From: Gammaproteobacteria bacterium
GTDB taxonomy: Bacteria > Pseudomonadota > Gammaproteobacteria > Chromatiales > Chromatiaceae
Assembly (NCBI GenBank): GCA_020445335.1
Contig: JAGRGU010000061.1
Location: forward strand, 11,199 to 65,286
Direction: 5' to 3'
Length of the DNA stretch: 54,088 nt
Position numbers and translations under genes: made by a program. The notes beneath the pieces were generated by a model, which worked only from the letters and a program-made list of their open reading frames with translations, ran no database searches and was not told where the DNA came from. Below are positions 27,695 to 35,920 of the stretch, in pieces. Within the stretch, counting starts at the first letter, position 1, and the number at the start of each line of letters is the position of its first letter.

Positions 27695-28993
27695 CTACTC
27701 CAGCATGTCGCTGATGACGTTCTTGAACCAGCTGTGGGCGTAGCTCACCTCGCGCTTGCGTATCTCCGCGCTCGCATTGGCCGGTGAGACGCCACCGGAG
27801 TTGGGTATGGGCTCGATCGTGTTGGTGTGCGAGTTGAGACCGTAGACCGCGGCCACCGAGATGCCGAAATCCTCGCCCACCACGCTATAACATGTGTTGA
27901 CGAAGGTGGGATCTCCCGGCTCCAGCCCGCGGAAGCGGTTGACGATGGCGGCGGCGCAGACCTTGGCCTGCGAGTTGGCGGCATAAGCCGACTTGGGCAT
28001 CTTGGCCGCGCTCGAGGCATCGCCGAGGACGTAGATCCCCTTGTGCCTGGTTGACTCAAAGGTGCGCTTGTCGACCGGGCACCAGTCGCCTTCGACCAGA
28101 TCCGCGGCGAAGGCGATGGCACCCGCCTTCTGCGGTGGGATGATATTGACCACGTCGCCCTGGAACTCCTCGATCTCGGCCTGCACCGTCAGAGTCTCCG
28201 GATCGATCTCCTCGATCTTGCCGCCGCCGGCGGCGCTGATCCACTCGATCATGCTGTTGTCGGTGCCGTATCCGTAGAGTTTGCGCCAGCCTTCAAGGTA
28301 GAGACCCTGTTTGGAGAAGGCATCCTTCGGATCGAGGATGATGATCTTGGCGCGCGGTTTGTGGTGCTTGCAGTACATGGCGATCTGCGAGGCGCGCTCA
28401 TAAGGCCCCGGCGGGCATTTGAACGGATTGGGCGGCGCGCTGATGATCACCCGTCCACCCTCCGGCATCGCCTCGATCTGACGCCGCAGCAGCTCGGTCT
28501 GGGGACCGGCATTCCAGGCGTGGGGAACGGTCGTCGCGGCAACCTCCTCGGTGTAACCCCCGATCGCCTCCCACTTGAAACCTATGCCTGGAGAGACCAC
28601 GCAGGCGTCGTACTGGAATTTTCCGCCGCCCGCTGTCTGTACGATCTTCTGCAGCGGATCGATGCCGACCGCCGTATCCTGGACCACCTCGATACCGTGG
28701 CGGCGCAGGCCATCGTAACCGAAAGTGAGGGACTGGAGCGTGCGCTCGCCGCTCAGCACCTCGTTGCTCATGAAGCAGGAGGTGTAACTGGGCTTGCGCT
28801 CGATCAGCGTCACGGAGATGGTGTCATCCAGCTTGCGCAGGTATTTGGCGGCGGTCGCACCGCCAACGCCGCCGCCGACCACGACGACGCGTCGCGCGGC
28901 GCCCAGAACCAGCGCGGGAAAGCCGGCGCTGACGCCGAGTGCGGCGATACCGGCGGCACCGCGAATGAATGCTCTGCGATCAATATTGGTCAT
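27695..28993 (-). CDS. fccB: Flavocytochrome c sulfide dehydrogenase, flavoprotein subunit
   Basis: A 432-residue periplasmic FAD protein oxidising sulfide. It has a twin-arginine signal (DRRAFIRGAAGIAALGVSAG), the dinucleotide fold VVVGGGVGGATAAKYL, Cys73 in YTSCFMSNEVLSG at the position of the cysteine that carries covalent FAD in Allochromatium FccB, and Cys193 and Cys368 at the positions of its redox-active disulfide. It lies 21 bp after fccA in a three-gene operon with a multiheme cytochrome b/c. Electrons pass from flavin to the FccA hemes. Ribosome-binding site GAGGAAAG. Confidence 0.95.
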   Translation of the reverse strand: MTNIDRRAFIRGAAGIAALGVSAGFPALVLGAARRVVVVGGGVGGATAAKYLRKLDDTISVTLIERKPSYTSCFMSNEVLSGERTLQSLTFGYDGLRRHGIEVVQDTAVGIDPLQKIVQTAGGGKFQYDACVVSPGIGFKWEAIGGYTEEVAATTVPHAWNAGPQTELLRRQIEAMPEGGRVIISAPPNPFKCPPGPYERASQIAMYCKHHKPRAKIIILDPKDAFSKQGLYLEGWRKLYGYGTDNSMIEWISAAGGGKIEEIDPETLTVQAEIEEFQGDVVNIIPPQKAGAIAFAADLVEGDWCPVDKRTFESTRHKGIYVLGDASSAAKMPKSAYAANSQAKVCAAAIVNRFRGLEPGDPTFVNTCYSVVGEDFGISVAAVYGLNSHTNTIEPIPNSGGVSPANASAEIRKREVSYAHSWFKNVISDMLE

Positions 28994-29014
28994 TACTCTT
29001 TCCTCAACACCTTA

Positions 29015-29611
29015 TCAGTGCTGGCTGCCGTAGTAGTGGATCAGGGCGGAAACCGCATCCGCTCCGTCGTCTTCGATGGCCGCATCGACCTTGCGCTTCA
29101 TCTTGCGTGGCCAGTCGCGCTTGCCGCTGAGGAAGTCCTGCATGGTGTACTGCAGATATGGCATCCACTGGCCTGCCAGCGTGCCGGCGTCGCCGGGCCG
29201 GCCGCCCTCCTCATGGCACTTCTCGCAGTGCTTCTGGTGCAGTTCGGCACCCCGCTTGGCCAGCGCCGCATCGGTAACCTGCGGCTGCAGATGGAGGCGC
29301 TGACTGGCGAAGAACCAGGCCATCTCCTTGAACTGCTCATCGCTGTAGGCCTTGGCGATGCGATTCATGATGGAGGGGTTGCGCTTGTCCAACCGGTAGT
29401 CCTTCATCGCGTCGACGAAGACCTCCGGATCCATACCGGCGATGGCGGGCATCGACGGGCCCACGCTGGAGCCGTCGGTGCCATGGCATCCGGCGCAGGT
29501 GAACGAGAGCGCCTGCCCCGATGGCCCCGCCATGACCGCCGCCGGCAGCAGCGTAAGCACCGCCAGGAGGAGATTGCGTACATGCTTGCTCATAGTGTCA
29601 TCTCTTTTCAT
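29015..29611 (-). CDS. fccA: Flavocytochrome c sulfide dehydrogenase, diheme cytochrome subunit
   Basis: A 198-residue periplasmic cytochrome c4-like protein with a Sec signal (AVLTLLPAAVMA/GPSG) and two heme sites, CAGCH (39-43) and CEKCH (129-133), each in its own c-type domain. It accepts electrons from FccB. The start at 29611 has an excellent GGAGGAGACGAG leader; the inner Met at 29593 is a poorer choice. It begins 14 bp after the stop of the multiheme gene and precedes fccB, so the three are very probably one transcript. Confidence 0.94.
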   Translation of the reverse strand: MKRDDTMSKHVRNLLLAVLTLLPAAVMAGPSGQALSFTCAGCHGTDGSSVGPSMPAIAGMDPEVFVDAMKDYRLDKRNPSIMNRIAKAYSDEQFKEMAWFFASQRLHLQPQVTDAALAKRGAELHQKHCEKCHEEGGRPGDAGTLAGQWMPYLQYTMQDFLSGKRDWPRKMKRKVDAAIEDDGADAVSALIHYYGSQH

Positions 29612-29625
29612 CTCGTCTCCTCCGA

Positions 29626-31605
29626 TCAGCTCGGTGAGGTGATCAGGCCGATCAGAACCAGGGTGAGCAGGGCCAGACCGGCCATGATCAGTACGCTGGT
29701 AATGAAGGAGGCTGCCAGGTCGGCGCGGCGGGAGGGCCGTCTGACCAGATAGTTGTTGATCTCGCCGCTGGCGACCAGGCGTTCGTATTCGAGGCTGTGA
29801 TCGTGCCTGAACTCTTCGAACGGAATCGCGCCGGTGAAGATGGTGGTACTCATCGGGAAGCGCTCCGGCCGGAAGTGCACGTTGAAGAAGTGCACCGAGT
29901 TGAGGAAGATCGCTGCCAGCAACGCCTCTTCGGCATGCACCAGCGTGGCGATGTTGAACATCCAGCCGGGCAGAATGAGCGCCGTCTTCTCGGGCATGAA
30001 GAGCATCAGGCCGGAGGAGCCGATCACCGCCGCGCCCCAGAAGGGCGCCCAGTAGTCGAACTTCTGCCAGTAGGTCCAGTGGGAGAACTCGGGGCGTGGG
30101 CCCTTGCCGAGGAACCACTTGAACATGTCGCGCAGGTCGCGCATGTCCTTCATGTTCGGCAGCATCGAGGTGCTGCCGAACCACTCGAACTCGCCGCGCT
30201 TGCGCCAGATGTTGCTGACCGCTATGGCCAGATGGACGGCGAAGATACCGAGCCAGATCATCGCCGCGGTACGGTGAATATAGCCCTCCATCAGCGGACC
30301 GCCGAGGAACACCACAACCGCCTTGGCCCAACCGGTGTGCGAGAAGATCAGCGTGGTACCGGTCAGGATCAGCGCCATCGTGGAGATGGCAAACAGTCCA
30401 TGGATCCAGCGCCAGGCGACCGGGAAACGGCGGAAGTAGACGATATCCGGCTTGTCCATGTCCTCGATGAATCCCTTGCCCTGGATGCGGTCCATCACCT
30501 CGCGGTAGAGCCACAGCATCACGTGCACCCAGAAGAAGGCCATCACGCCGAAGATCAGCGCCTGCATGAAGACCTTGAAGAACCACAGCCCCGGGTACTT
30601 CTCCTTGTCATCCGCATCGCCGTGCGGCCAGAAGGTGAGGAAGTTGTCGTTGGCATCTTCGTGGCAGACCCGGCAGTTCTCCAGGCGGTTATTGGCATGG
30701 ATCTCCGAGGTCGGGTCGTCTTCACCCTTGATCTCATGGCTGCCGTGGCAGTCGTAACATTTGGCGGTGTTGGTGTAACCCAGACGATGCACCTGCCCGT
30801 GGTAGGAGTCGAAATAGGTGCGCTGCTCCTCCTCATGGCAGTCACCGCAGTTCTTGGTGATCGCCAGCTTCGCCTTGTCGGTCTCGGGCGAGTCGATCTC
30901 GTGGGTGGTGTGACAGTCCGAGCAGACCGCAGACTCACTGTCGCCCTTCTCGAAGATCGCCTTGCCGTGGTCGGAGGTGCGGTAGGCCTTGAGCTGCTCT
31001 TCATGACAGCGGCCGCAAACCTCCGGGTTCTTCAGTCGCTTCTCGGCGCGCTGAATACTGCCGAGTTCACCGACGTTGTGCGCCTCGTGGCAATCGTAAC
31101 AGGTGGCATTGGTGCGCGATTGATCCAGGGAGTTGGGCTGCGCGTGAATCGACTGCATGTAGCTGTCGATCTGCTCGTTGACCACCTTCAGTCGCTTGTG
31201 TTTGCCGCTCGGGTCGTCCTTGTATTGGACCCAGGTGTCGCGGTGGCAATCGATACAGCCGACGATCACTTCGGGTGCCTTGCGATGTGGGACACGGTCG
31301 ATGGTCACGTGGCAGTTGTTGCAGCTCTGCTTGCCGTGCACGCTCGCCTCGATCTCATCCTTGTGTACAAAAATCTTGACCGGAGTGCCGTCGTCACGCA
31401 CGTCGGTCTTCTGCTTCTCGTCACCGTGGCAGTCCAGGCAACGCTCGTTGGGAATGATGCGTTTGCCGGTTTCGGGATCGAAGTTGTCGATCATCAGCCC
31501 GCCCGTCGGCTGCTCTAAGGCTGCTTGCAGCGCGGGATTGAAGCACAGGGTTAGGAGCACCACCCACAAGCGGGCCGCTCGATTCGACATGATGCGTCTG
31601 GGCAT
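29626..31605 (-). CDS. CbcL-like membrane protein: nine-heme cytochrome c fused to cytochrome b
   Basis: A 659-residue protein with a signal peptide or anchor (LWVVLLTLCFNPALQA). A periplasmic region carries nine CXXCH motifs (Cys56, 95, 117, 169, 197, 228, 253, 283, 311), and a C-terminal integral cytochrome b of the FdnI/HydC type has helices with candidate heme-b histidines H402, H444, H458, H557 and H572, plus an initial helix at about 345-368 and a final one at about 640. Nine c-hemes plus a HydC/FdnI domain is the layout known for Geobacter CbcL, an inner-membrane quinone oxidoreductase. Sited directly upstream of fccAB, it may join sulfide oxidation to the quinone pool (inference). Start supported by GGAGGGAAG. 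Confidence 0.88.
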   Translation of the reverse strand: MPRRIMSNRAARLWVVLLTLCFNPALQAALEQPTGGLMIDNFDPETGKRIIPNERCLDCHGDEKQKTDVRDDGTPVKIFVHKDEIEASVHGKQSCNNCHVTIDRVPHRKAPEVIVGCIDCHRDTWVQYKDDPSGKHKRLKVVNEQIDSYMQSIHAQPNSLDQSRTNATCYDCHEAHNVGELGSIQRAEKRLKNPEVCGRCHEEQLKAYRTSDHGKAIFEKGDSESAVCSDCHTTHEIDSPETDKAKLAITKNCGDCHEEEQRTYFDSYHGQVHRLGYTNTAKCYDCHGSHEIKGEDDPTSEIHANNRLENCRVCHEDANDNFLTFWPHGDADDKEKYPGLWFFKVFMQALIFGVMAFFWVHVMLWLYREVMDRIQGKGFIEDMDKPDIVYFRRFPVAWRWIHGLFAISTMALILTGTTLIFSHTGWAKAVVVFLGGPLMEGYIHRTAAMIWLGIFAVHLAIAVSNIWRKRGEFEWFGSTSMLPNMKDMRDLRDMFKWFLGKGPRPEFSHWTYWQKFDYWAPFWGAAVIGSSGLMLFMPEKTALILPGWMFNIATLVHAEEALLAAIFLNSVHFFNVHFRPERFPMSTTIFTGAIPFEEFRHDHSLEYERLVASGEINNYLVRRPSRRADLAASFITSVLIMAGLALLTLVLIGLITSPS

Positions 31606-31873
31606 CGCTTCCCTCCGGAATCCTAACTATTGTTTGAAATACATCATTGCCTGACGCCCGCCTGTTGCAGGTGGAGTGTCAGCCGCTCGGGGATGGCTTT
31701 TAGCCGTATTGACTTAAAGCTGGATAAGGTGGCCGGCAGAACAGCAATTGATTCACCTCTCGTCCCTGCTCCCCTGTATGCTTCTTGTTACTTCTTTATT
31801 TATGCTTGTTTATGTTTGATCTGAGCTTGTTCCGTAAGCGACCTAGTAATCCCACGATTCGCGGCAACTTACA

Positions 31874-31887
31874 TTGACTGATATCAA
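31874..31887. promoter_or_regulatory. FNR/Dnr-like box 1
   Basis: TTGAC-TGAT-ATCAA differs from the TTGAT-N4-ATCAA consensus at one position. It lies 269 bp before the multiheme cytochrome gene and 253 bp before norE. Confidence 0.5.
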
Positions 31888-32026
31888 GGCAGGAAGTATT
31901 GCCGGCGAATTCGCAATTGCATCGAAAGCTCCCCGCGGGCAACGCTCATCAAGCTGTCCATAAGTTAACACCGGGACAGAGCATGACCTCTCCCCGTTTT
32001 ACGGCACCACCCTCCATTTCCCTGTG

Positions 32027-32040
32027 TTGATCAGGATCGA
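32027..32040. promoter_or_regulatory. FNR/Dnr-like box 2
   Basis: TTGAT-CAGG-ATCGA, one mismatch from consensus, about 100 bp upstream of the norE-like gene. Two such sites in one intergenic region strengthen the case for oxygen- or NO-responsive control. Confidence 0.5.
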
Positions 32041-32125
32041 TACACCACTTGAATGGTTCTGACTGGAGCCTGTTAACGCCATGTGGATTTAATCCAGGTC
32101 ATATCCAGCCTGGCCGCCCACTTTC

Positions 32126-32131
32126 TATACT
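32126..32131 (+). promoter_or_regulatory. -10 element very close to norE start
   Basis: TATACT ends 8 nt before the ATG at 32140, so a transcript from it would begin at or next to the start codon. No Shine-Dalgarno sequence precedes that ATG and no good -35 is present, in keeping with activator dependence or leaderless expression. Confidence 0.35.
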
Positions 32132-32139
32132 AGCCCTCC

Positions 32140-32751
32140 ATGAATGGGGCCTACAGTGAATCCATCCCGGCACGCCGCGGCGACAGAGCCGACAGCACCC
32201 CACCCATCCCCGGCAACATGGGGATCTGGGTCGGCATATTCTGCGTGCTGGTCGAATTCTTTCTGCTGTTTCTCGTCTATTTCGTCGCCCGCTCGCACCA
32301 CCCGGAGGCGTTCACCAGCGGCCCCGACAAGCTGGTCACGCTCGCGGGCACCGCCATCACCATGTTCCTGCTCAGCAGCGGCTACTGCATGGTGAAAGCG
32401 GTCGACGCGATACGCCACGGCAACAGAGTCGTCTCCACCCGCTGGATCGTCGGTGCAATCCTGCTCGGCTTCGGCTATCCGCTGGTCAAGTATTTCGAGA
32501 TACGCTGGAACGTCGCGCACGGCATCGACGGCGAGGCCGGGATCTTCTACACCGTCTACTACTACCTGACGCTGAACCACCTGGTACACGTCAGCTGGGG
32601 ATTGATGGGACTGATCTGGATCGCCTTCCGCACCGGGCTCGGCGTCTACACGCCCGACAACCACAGCGGCCTCGAGGCAGCGGCGCTCTACTGGCACACC
32701 ACCGACGTGATCTGGCTGGTGATCTTCCCCTTCTTCTATATTCTGCGCTAG
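32140..32751 (+). CDS. norE: NorE-like / cytochrome c oxidase subunit III family protein
   Basis: A 203-residue membrane protein with about five helices, resembling heme-copper oxidase subunit III and especially NorE: N-terminal PPIPGNMGIWVGIFCVLVEF, LNHLVHVSWGLMGLIWIAF and the terminal YWHTTDVIWLVIFPFFYILR. The upstream PIPGN segment is conserved in the family, so the start at 32140 is favoured over the inner Met27. It pairs with a subunit-IV-like gene 27 bp downstream, as norE-norF do, but no catalytic NorB/NorC lies in the window. It might instead assist another heme-copper oxidase. Confidence 0.8.
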   Translation: MNGAYSESIPARRGDRADSTPPIPGNMGIWVGIFCVLVEFFLLFLVYFVARSHHPEAFTSGPDKLVTLAGTAITMFLLSSGYCMVKAVDAIRHGNRVVSTRWIVGAILLGFGYPLVKYFEIRWNVAHGIDGEAGIFYTVYYYLTLNHLVHVSWGLMGLIWIAFRTGLGVYTPDNHSGLEAAALYWHTTDVIWLVIFPFFYILR

Positions 32752-32778
32752 GGCCCGTAAACACAAAGTGATAAAGCG

Positions 32779-33060
32779 ATGATCGGACATAGCGAAAAAG
32801 TCTGGCTACTGTTGATCGGTCTGACCCTCGCCGGCGCCGTGCTCGGCGAAACGGGCCACGCCGGCTGGCCACTGACCCTCACCGTGGTCCTGCTGATCGC
32901 GATCAAGGGCGGCGTTGTCATCGACCACTACATGGAGATGCGCCGCGCAGATCGGCGCTTCAGAAACGTCCTGCGCCTCTTCGTCACCCTGATTCCGCTG
33001 CTGGTGATTCTCAGCCACGGCTGGGGAGAGTGGATCAGAAAGCTGACAACGATCAACTGA
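32779..33060 (+). CDS. norF: NorF-like / cytochrome c oxidase subunit IV family protein
   Basis: A 93-residue protein with three hydrophobic helices (VWLLLIGLTLAGAVLG, LTLTVVLLIAIKGGVVIDHY, LRLFVTLIPLLVILSH). The conserved IKGGVVIDHYMEMR is the hallmark of the small prokaryotic subunit IV/NorF family. It follows norE closely on the same strand; the ribosome-binding site is weak. Probably an accessory subunit in the inner membrane. Confidence 0.78.
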   Translation: MIGHSEKVWLLLIGLTLAGAVLGETGHAGWPLTLTVVLLIAIKGGVVIDHYMEMRRADRRFRNVLRLFVTLIPLLVILSHGWGEWIRKLTTIN

Positions 33061-33367
33061 GGCTCCAACCGGGAGACGCGGATTCCCTGCCGGCCAGAAC
33101 GCGCCAGCGGCGGAGCGCCGTCACATTCCCATGAACTCCGCGCCGTTTTATACCCGCTGGTTGGTCTATTGTTACCGGAATAGATGGATACCATCAGCTA
33201 TCCAGTGCCAGGCCGATGGAGCGGACTACCGGTACCTGCTGAAACCGGCGAAAAATCCGAACCTCCTTACAACCCGGAAGCAGAGCCGGAAACGCCCTAC
33301 ACGCCGCATCCATCGCCTCGCGGCGATCAACGGCGCCTCTCCAGAAGAGGAGTGGAAAAAGTCGACC
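33061..33367. other. Gap of 307 bp between norF and pirin
   Basis: The pirin reading frame stays open back to an ATG at 33131, but that extension is Arg/Pro-rich, lacks a ribosome-binding site and precedes the family start. Nothing else is recognised. Confidence 0.35.
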
Positions 33368-34243
33368 ATGACCGAAATCAGCGACATCGCGCCGATCGAA
33401 CCAAGACACATCGTTAGAGTGGTCGAAGGGATACCGGCAACCGACGGTGCGGGCGTGCAGCTCACGCGCGTCATCGGGCAGCCGGCATTGCCGATGCTCG
33501 ATCCGTTTCTGCTGTTGGACGCTTTCCGTTCCGACCGCCCGCAGGATTACCTGGCCGGTTTCCCGCCGCACCCCCACCGCGGCTTCGAGACGGTGACCTA
33601 TCTGCTCAGCGGGCGCATGCGTCACCGCGACAGCACCGGCCATGAGGGCATTATCGAACCTGGCGGAATACAGTGGATGACCGCCGCTCGCGGGATCGTG
33701 CACTCCGAGATGCCGGAGCAGGAGAACGGACTGTTGGAGGGATTTCAGCTGTGGGTCAACCTGCCCGCCGCGCACAAGATGGATCCCCCCGCTTATCAGG
33801 AGTACTCCGTCAGCCGGATTCCACTGGAACTGCGCGAAGGTGGCGTGGAGGTACGCGTAATTGCCGGCAGCACGTCGTTGCACACGGTCGGACCGGTGGT
33901 ACAACCGCTCACCCTCCCGCGCTACCTCGACCTCAAACTGCCGCCGGGGAGCAGGTTCCGGGAACCCTCGGCGCCACAGCACAACGCCTTCGTCTATGTT
34001 ATCAATGGCCCACTGCTGATTGCCGGCCCGGCAGGCTCAGAACTACAACTGCAGCGTGACGACCTCGGCATTTTCAGCCGCGGTGACGAGATCTCGCTGC
34101 GGGCTGCAGAGCGGGAGGCGCGCTGCCTGGTCGTTTCCGGCAAACCGCTTAATGAGCCGGTCGCGCGCGGCGGGCCGTTTGTGATGAATACCCGTGAAGA
34201 GCTGCAGCAAGCCTACCGGGATTTTGAACAGAAGCGATTCTGA
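33368..34243 (+). CDS. Pirin family protein
   Basis: A 291-residue bicupin. The four iron ligands of pirins are all present: H68 and H70 in PPHPHRGFETVTYLL, H112 and E114 in ARGIVHSEMP. The N-terminus (LDPFLLLDAFRSDRP) and C-terminal cupin (GPFVMNTREELQQAYRDF) match the family. Bacterial pirins vary from quercetinase activity to regulation of pyruvate metabolism, so the role is open. The start at 33368 is preferred to the upstream ATG at 33131. Convergent with the HAD gene, 22 bp apart. Confidence 0.88.
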   Translation: MTEISDIAPIEPRHIVRVVEGIPATDGAGVQLTRVIGQPALPMLDPFLLLDAFRSDRPQDYLAGFPPHPHRGFETVTYLLSGRMRHRDSTGHEGIIEPGGIQWMTAARGIVHSEMPEQENGLLEGFQLWVNLPAAHKMDPPAYQEYSVSRIPLELREGGVEVRVIAGSTSLHTVGPVVQPLTLPRYLDLKLPPGSRFREPSAPQHNAFVYVINGPLLIAGPAGSELQLQRDDLGIFSRGDEISLRAAEREARCLVVSGKPLNEPVARGGPFVMNTREELQQAYRDFEQKRF

Positions 34244-34265
34244 TTGGCGCTATATGGCGCTGCGG

Positions 34266-34922
34266 TCACTCAATCAGGCCAGCCAGCGAAGCCAGAATCG
34301 TCTCCGGTTCCGGCCCCCAACCGTCGAATACCGTTCGCGCATCCCTTCTGATCCAGGCCGTCTGCCAGCCACACGCCTGTGCGCCGAGGATATCAAAGGC
34401 GTTGCTTGAGACCAGCCGTGTCTGCTCGGGTCTGCTGTTTGCCCGCTGCAGAAAATGCGCATAGACCCGTGGGTCCGGTTTGAAAGAGCGCACTTCGTGA
34501 ACGCTGACTACGCCATCCAGCAGATGTGCGATTCCGGCATGCTGCAACAGGCTCTCGAGCGCCGCCGGATGGCCGTTGGAGAAGGCGAACAGTGCGCGCC
34601 CCTCCGCCCTCAACGCAGCCAGCGCCGCGGGCACATCCGCGTATGCGTCGAGACGGGTGTAGCGGTCCAGCAGATCGGCTTTGGCTGCCTCCGACAGATC
34701 AGCCTCCAGCGCCGAGTCGGTGTAGTCGAGCGCTTCACGGGTGACCTCCGAGAAGTCGGCGTAGTCGCCCATCAGGCCGCGCCGGAAACTGAACTCCAAC
34801 TGCTTGCCGCGCCAGATCTGTGAGAACACAGCGGCACCATCGCCAAGGTGGTCGGCCAGACGCGCCGCGATCGCGTGCGGATCGATGAGGGTACCGTATA
34901 CGTCCAGTGCCAATGTCTCCAT
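34266..34922 (-). CDS. Haloacid dehalogenase type II-like hydrolase
   Basis: A 218-residue HAD-superfamily protein. The nucleophile is Asp7 in LALDVYGTLID, motif II Ser is in FAFSNGHPAALES, and the lysine is in VRSFKPDPRVYAHFL. The LVSSNAFDILGAQACGWQTAWIRR segment is characteristic of (S)-2-haloacid dehalogenases. A broader phosphatase or dehalogenase activity is possible. It is downstream of dsrE2 on the same strand after a 150-bp gap with a possible terminator, so probably transcribed separately. Confidence 0.85.
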   Translation of the reverse strand: METLALDVYGTLIDPHAIAARLADHLGDGAAVFSQIWRGKQLEFSFRRGLMGDYADFSEVTREALDYTDSALEADLSEAAKADLLDRYTRLDAYADVPAALAALRAEGRALFAFSNGHPAALESLLQHAGIAHLLDGVVSVHEVRSFKPDPRVYAHFLQRANSRPEQTRLVSSNAFDILGAQACGWQTAWIRRDARTVFDGWGPEPETILASLAGLIE

Positions 34923-35034
34923 AACCTGGTTACCGTTTTTCAGACTGATGACCTGACAGTTTAGTCCGGGGTCGGGGGCATATGCATCCCTGAAGATCGT
35001 GGCGATATCGTCCCGCCGGGTGAGCGCGCGACAA

Positions 35035-35054
35035 CCGACCGGGCGGTGGGTCGG
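35035..35054 (-). terminator. Possible terminator after dsrE2
   Basis: On the minus strand CCGACC and GGTCGG pair across an 8-nt loop, followed by TTGTC, 19 bp after the dsrE2 stop. The short T-tract makes this tentative. Confidence 0.4.
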
Positions 35055-35072
35055 CTATCGCGCATCGCTCGT

Positions 35073-35657
35073 TCAAACGAACAGATTCACGTCCGCCTTC
35101 TGCGCGATCGGCAGGAAGCTGGCCGCGCCAACCCAATCGGCGATCTCCGGAATGAATTCTTCCTTGCCGTAGTCGAACAGATCCACCGTCATCTGGCAGG
35201 CGATCAGTTTGACATCCGCCTCGATGCAGAGCTCGCGCAACTCCTCGATGCTGGCCACGCCCTTTGTCTTCAGCGTCTTTTTCATCATGCCACTGGCCAT
35301 CGACTGAAAGCCGGGCATCAGCGCCATGATCGAGGTCGGGATAGGCAGTTCCGTGCCGTTGGGCAGTTTCATCGGCATGGCGGGATTGCCGAGCGGTGTG
35401 ACCTGCAGATCTAGGTTTTTCTTCAGCAGGCTCAATCCGTAGAAAGTGAAAAAGATCGAAACATCCCAGCCCAACGCGGAAGCCGTCGAGGCGAGAATGA
35501 AGGGCGGATAGGCCATATCCAAAGCACCCTTGGTGGCAATTATCGTCATCGATGGAGTTCTGGCCGCGTCCCGCTCCGCCATCTTCTCGGCAAAGCGTTG
35601 ATCGAACCACTGGTCCAGCGACTCCTGCGAAAAATTCGAATGTTGAACGGCACCCAT
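35073..35657 (-). CDS. dsrE2: DsrE2-like sulfur-transfer protein
   Basis: A 194-residue DsrE/DsrF/DrsH-like protein with conserved cysteines C144 and C154 (LIACQMTVDLF), the latter the usual sulfur-binding cysteine. TIIATKGALDMAYPPFILAST and GWDVSIFFTFYGLSLLKK are typical of the DsrE2 subgroup, which carries persulfide sulfur with TusA and rhodanese in sulfur oxidisers. It starts 9 bp after the tusA stop with an AGGAG ribosome-binding site, so the two are co-transcribed. Subgroup members can be membrane-associated; the IFFTFYGLSLL stretch here is hydrophobic. Confidence 0.9.
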   Translation of the reverse strand: MGAVQHSNFSQESLDQWFDQRFAEKMAERDAARTPSMTIIATKGALDMAYPPFILASTASALGWDVSIFFTFYGLSLLKKNLDLQVTPLGNPAMPMKLPNGTELPIPTSIMALMPGFQSMASGMMKKTLKTKGVASIEELRELCIEADVKLIACQMTVDLFDYGKEEFIPEIADWVGAASFLPIAQKADVNLFV

Positions 35658-35666
35658 GGCAATCTC

Positions 35667-35900
35667 CTATGATTTGCGGATCCGGAAAAAGAAATCTCCG
35701 CCGGACTGGCCGGAGGCGAGCAGTTCATTGCCGGTCTGGGCGCAGAATGACTCCATATCCTTCAGTGATCCCGGATCGGTGGCGGTCACCTCCAGCACCT
35801 CGCCCACGCTCAGCGAAGCGATAGCTTTCTTTGTGCGCAGTATGGGCAAGGGACAGTTCAGACCGCGGGCATCCAGCGTCTGTGCGGCAGGTGTATTCAT
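35667..35900 (-). CDS. tusA: TusA sulfur carrier protein
   Basis: A 77-residue TusA/SirA-fold protein with the sulfur-carrying Cys16 in GLNCPLPILRTKKAIA and the C-terminal FFFRIRKS. It relays persulfide sulfur in the cytoplasm, here probably to DsrE2 and on to a sulfur-oxidation enzyme such as sHdr or Dsr encoded elsewhere. A GAGGAGA ribosome-binding site precedes the ATG, and a TetR-type operator lies 20 bp upstream. A 5' fragment of a second tusA is found at 41541-41626. Confidence 0.93.
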   Translation of the reverse strand: MNTPAAQTLDARGLNCPLPILRTKKAIASLSVGEVLEVTATDPGSLKDMESFCAQTGNELLASGQSGGDFFFRIRKS

Positions 35901-35920
35901 GGTCGATCTCCTCTATGTAG

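Larger units (their letters stand above)
31606..32139. other. Divergent regulatory region between multiheme-fccAB and norEF
   Basis: 534 bp without a gene; its left part is AT-richer. It contains two FNR/Dnr-like palindromes (31874-31887 and 32027-32040), a 13-bp perfect palindrome TGGATTTAATCCA (32084-32096) and a TATACT hexamer (32126-32131). Its size and site content suggest shared control of both divergent units. Confidence 0.5.

Noticed and set aside
28361..29752. Plus-strand ORF of 463 codons opposite fccB/fccA
   Set aside because: fccA and fccB on the minus strand have heme, FAD and disulfide residues at the expected places.
29612..30586. Extension of the fccA frame far upstream
   Set aside because: Only an out-of-frame reading of the multiheme cytochrome b region; fccA has its own signal peptide and strong ribosome-binding site at 29611.
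29797..31518. Plus-strand ORF of 573 codons
   Set aside because: Antisense to the nine-heme gene; Val/His/Glu-rich without any domain.
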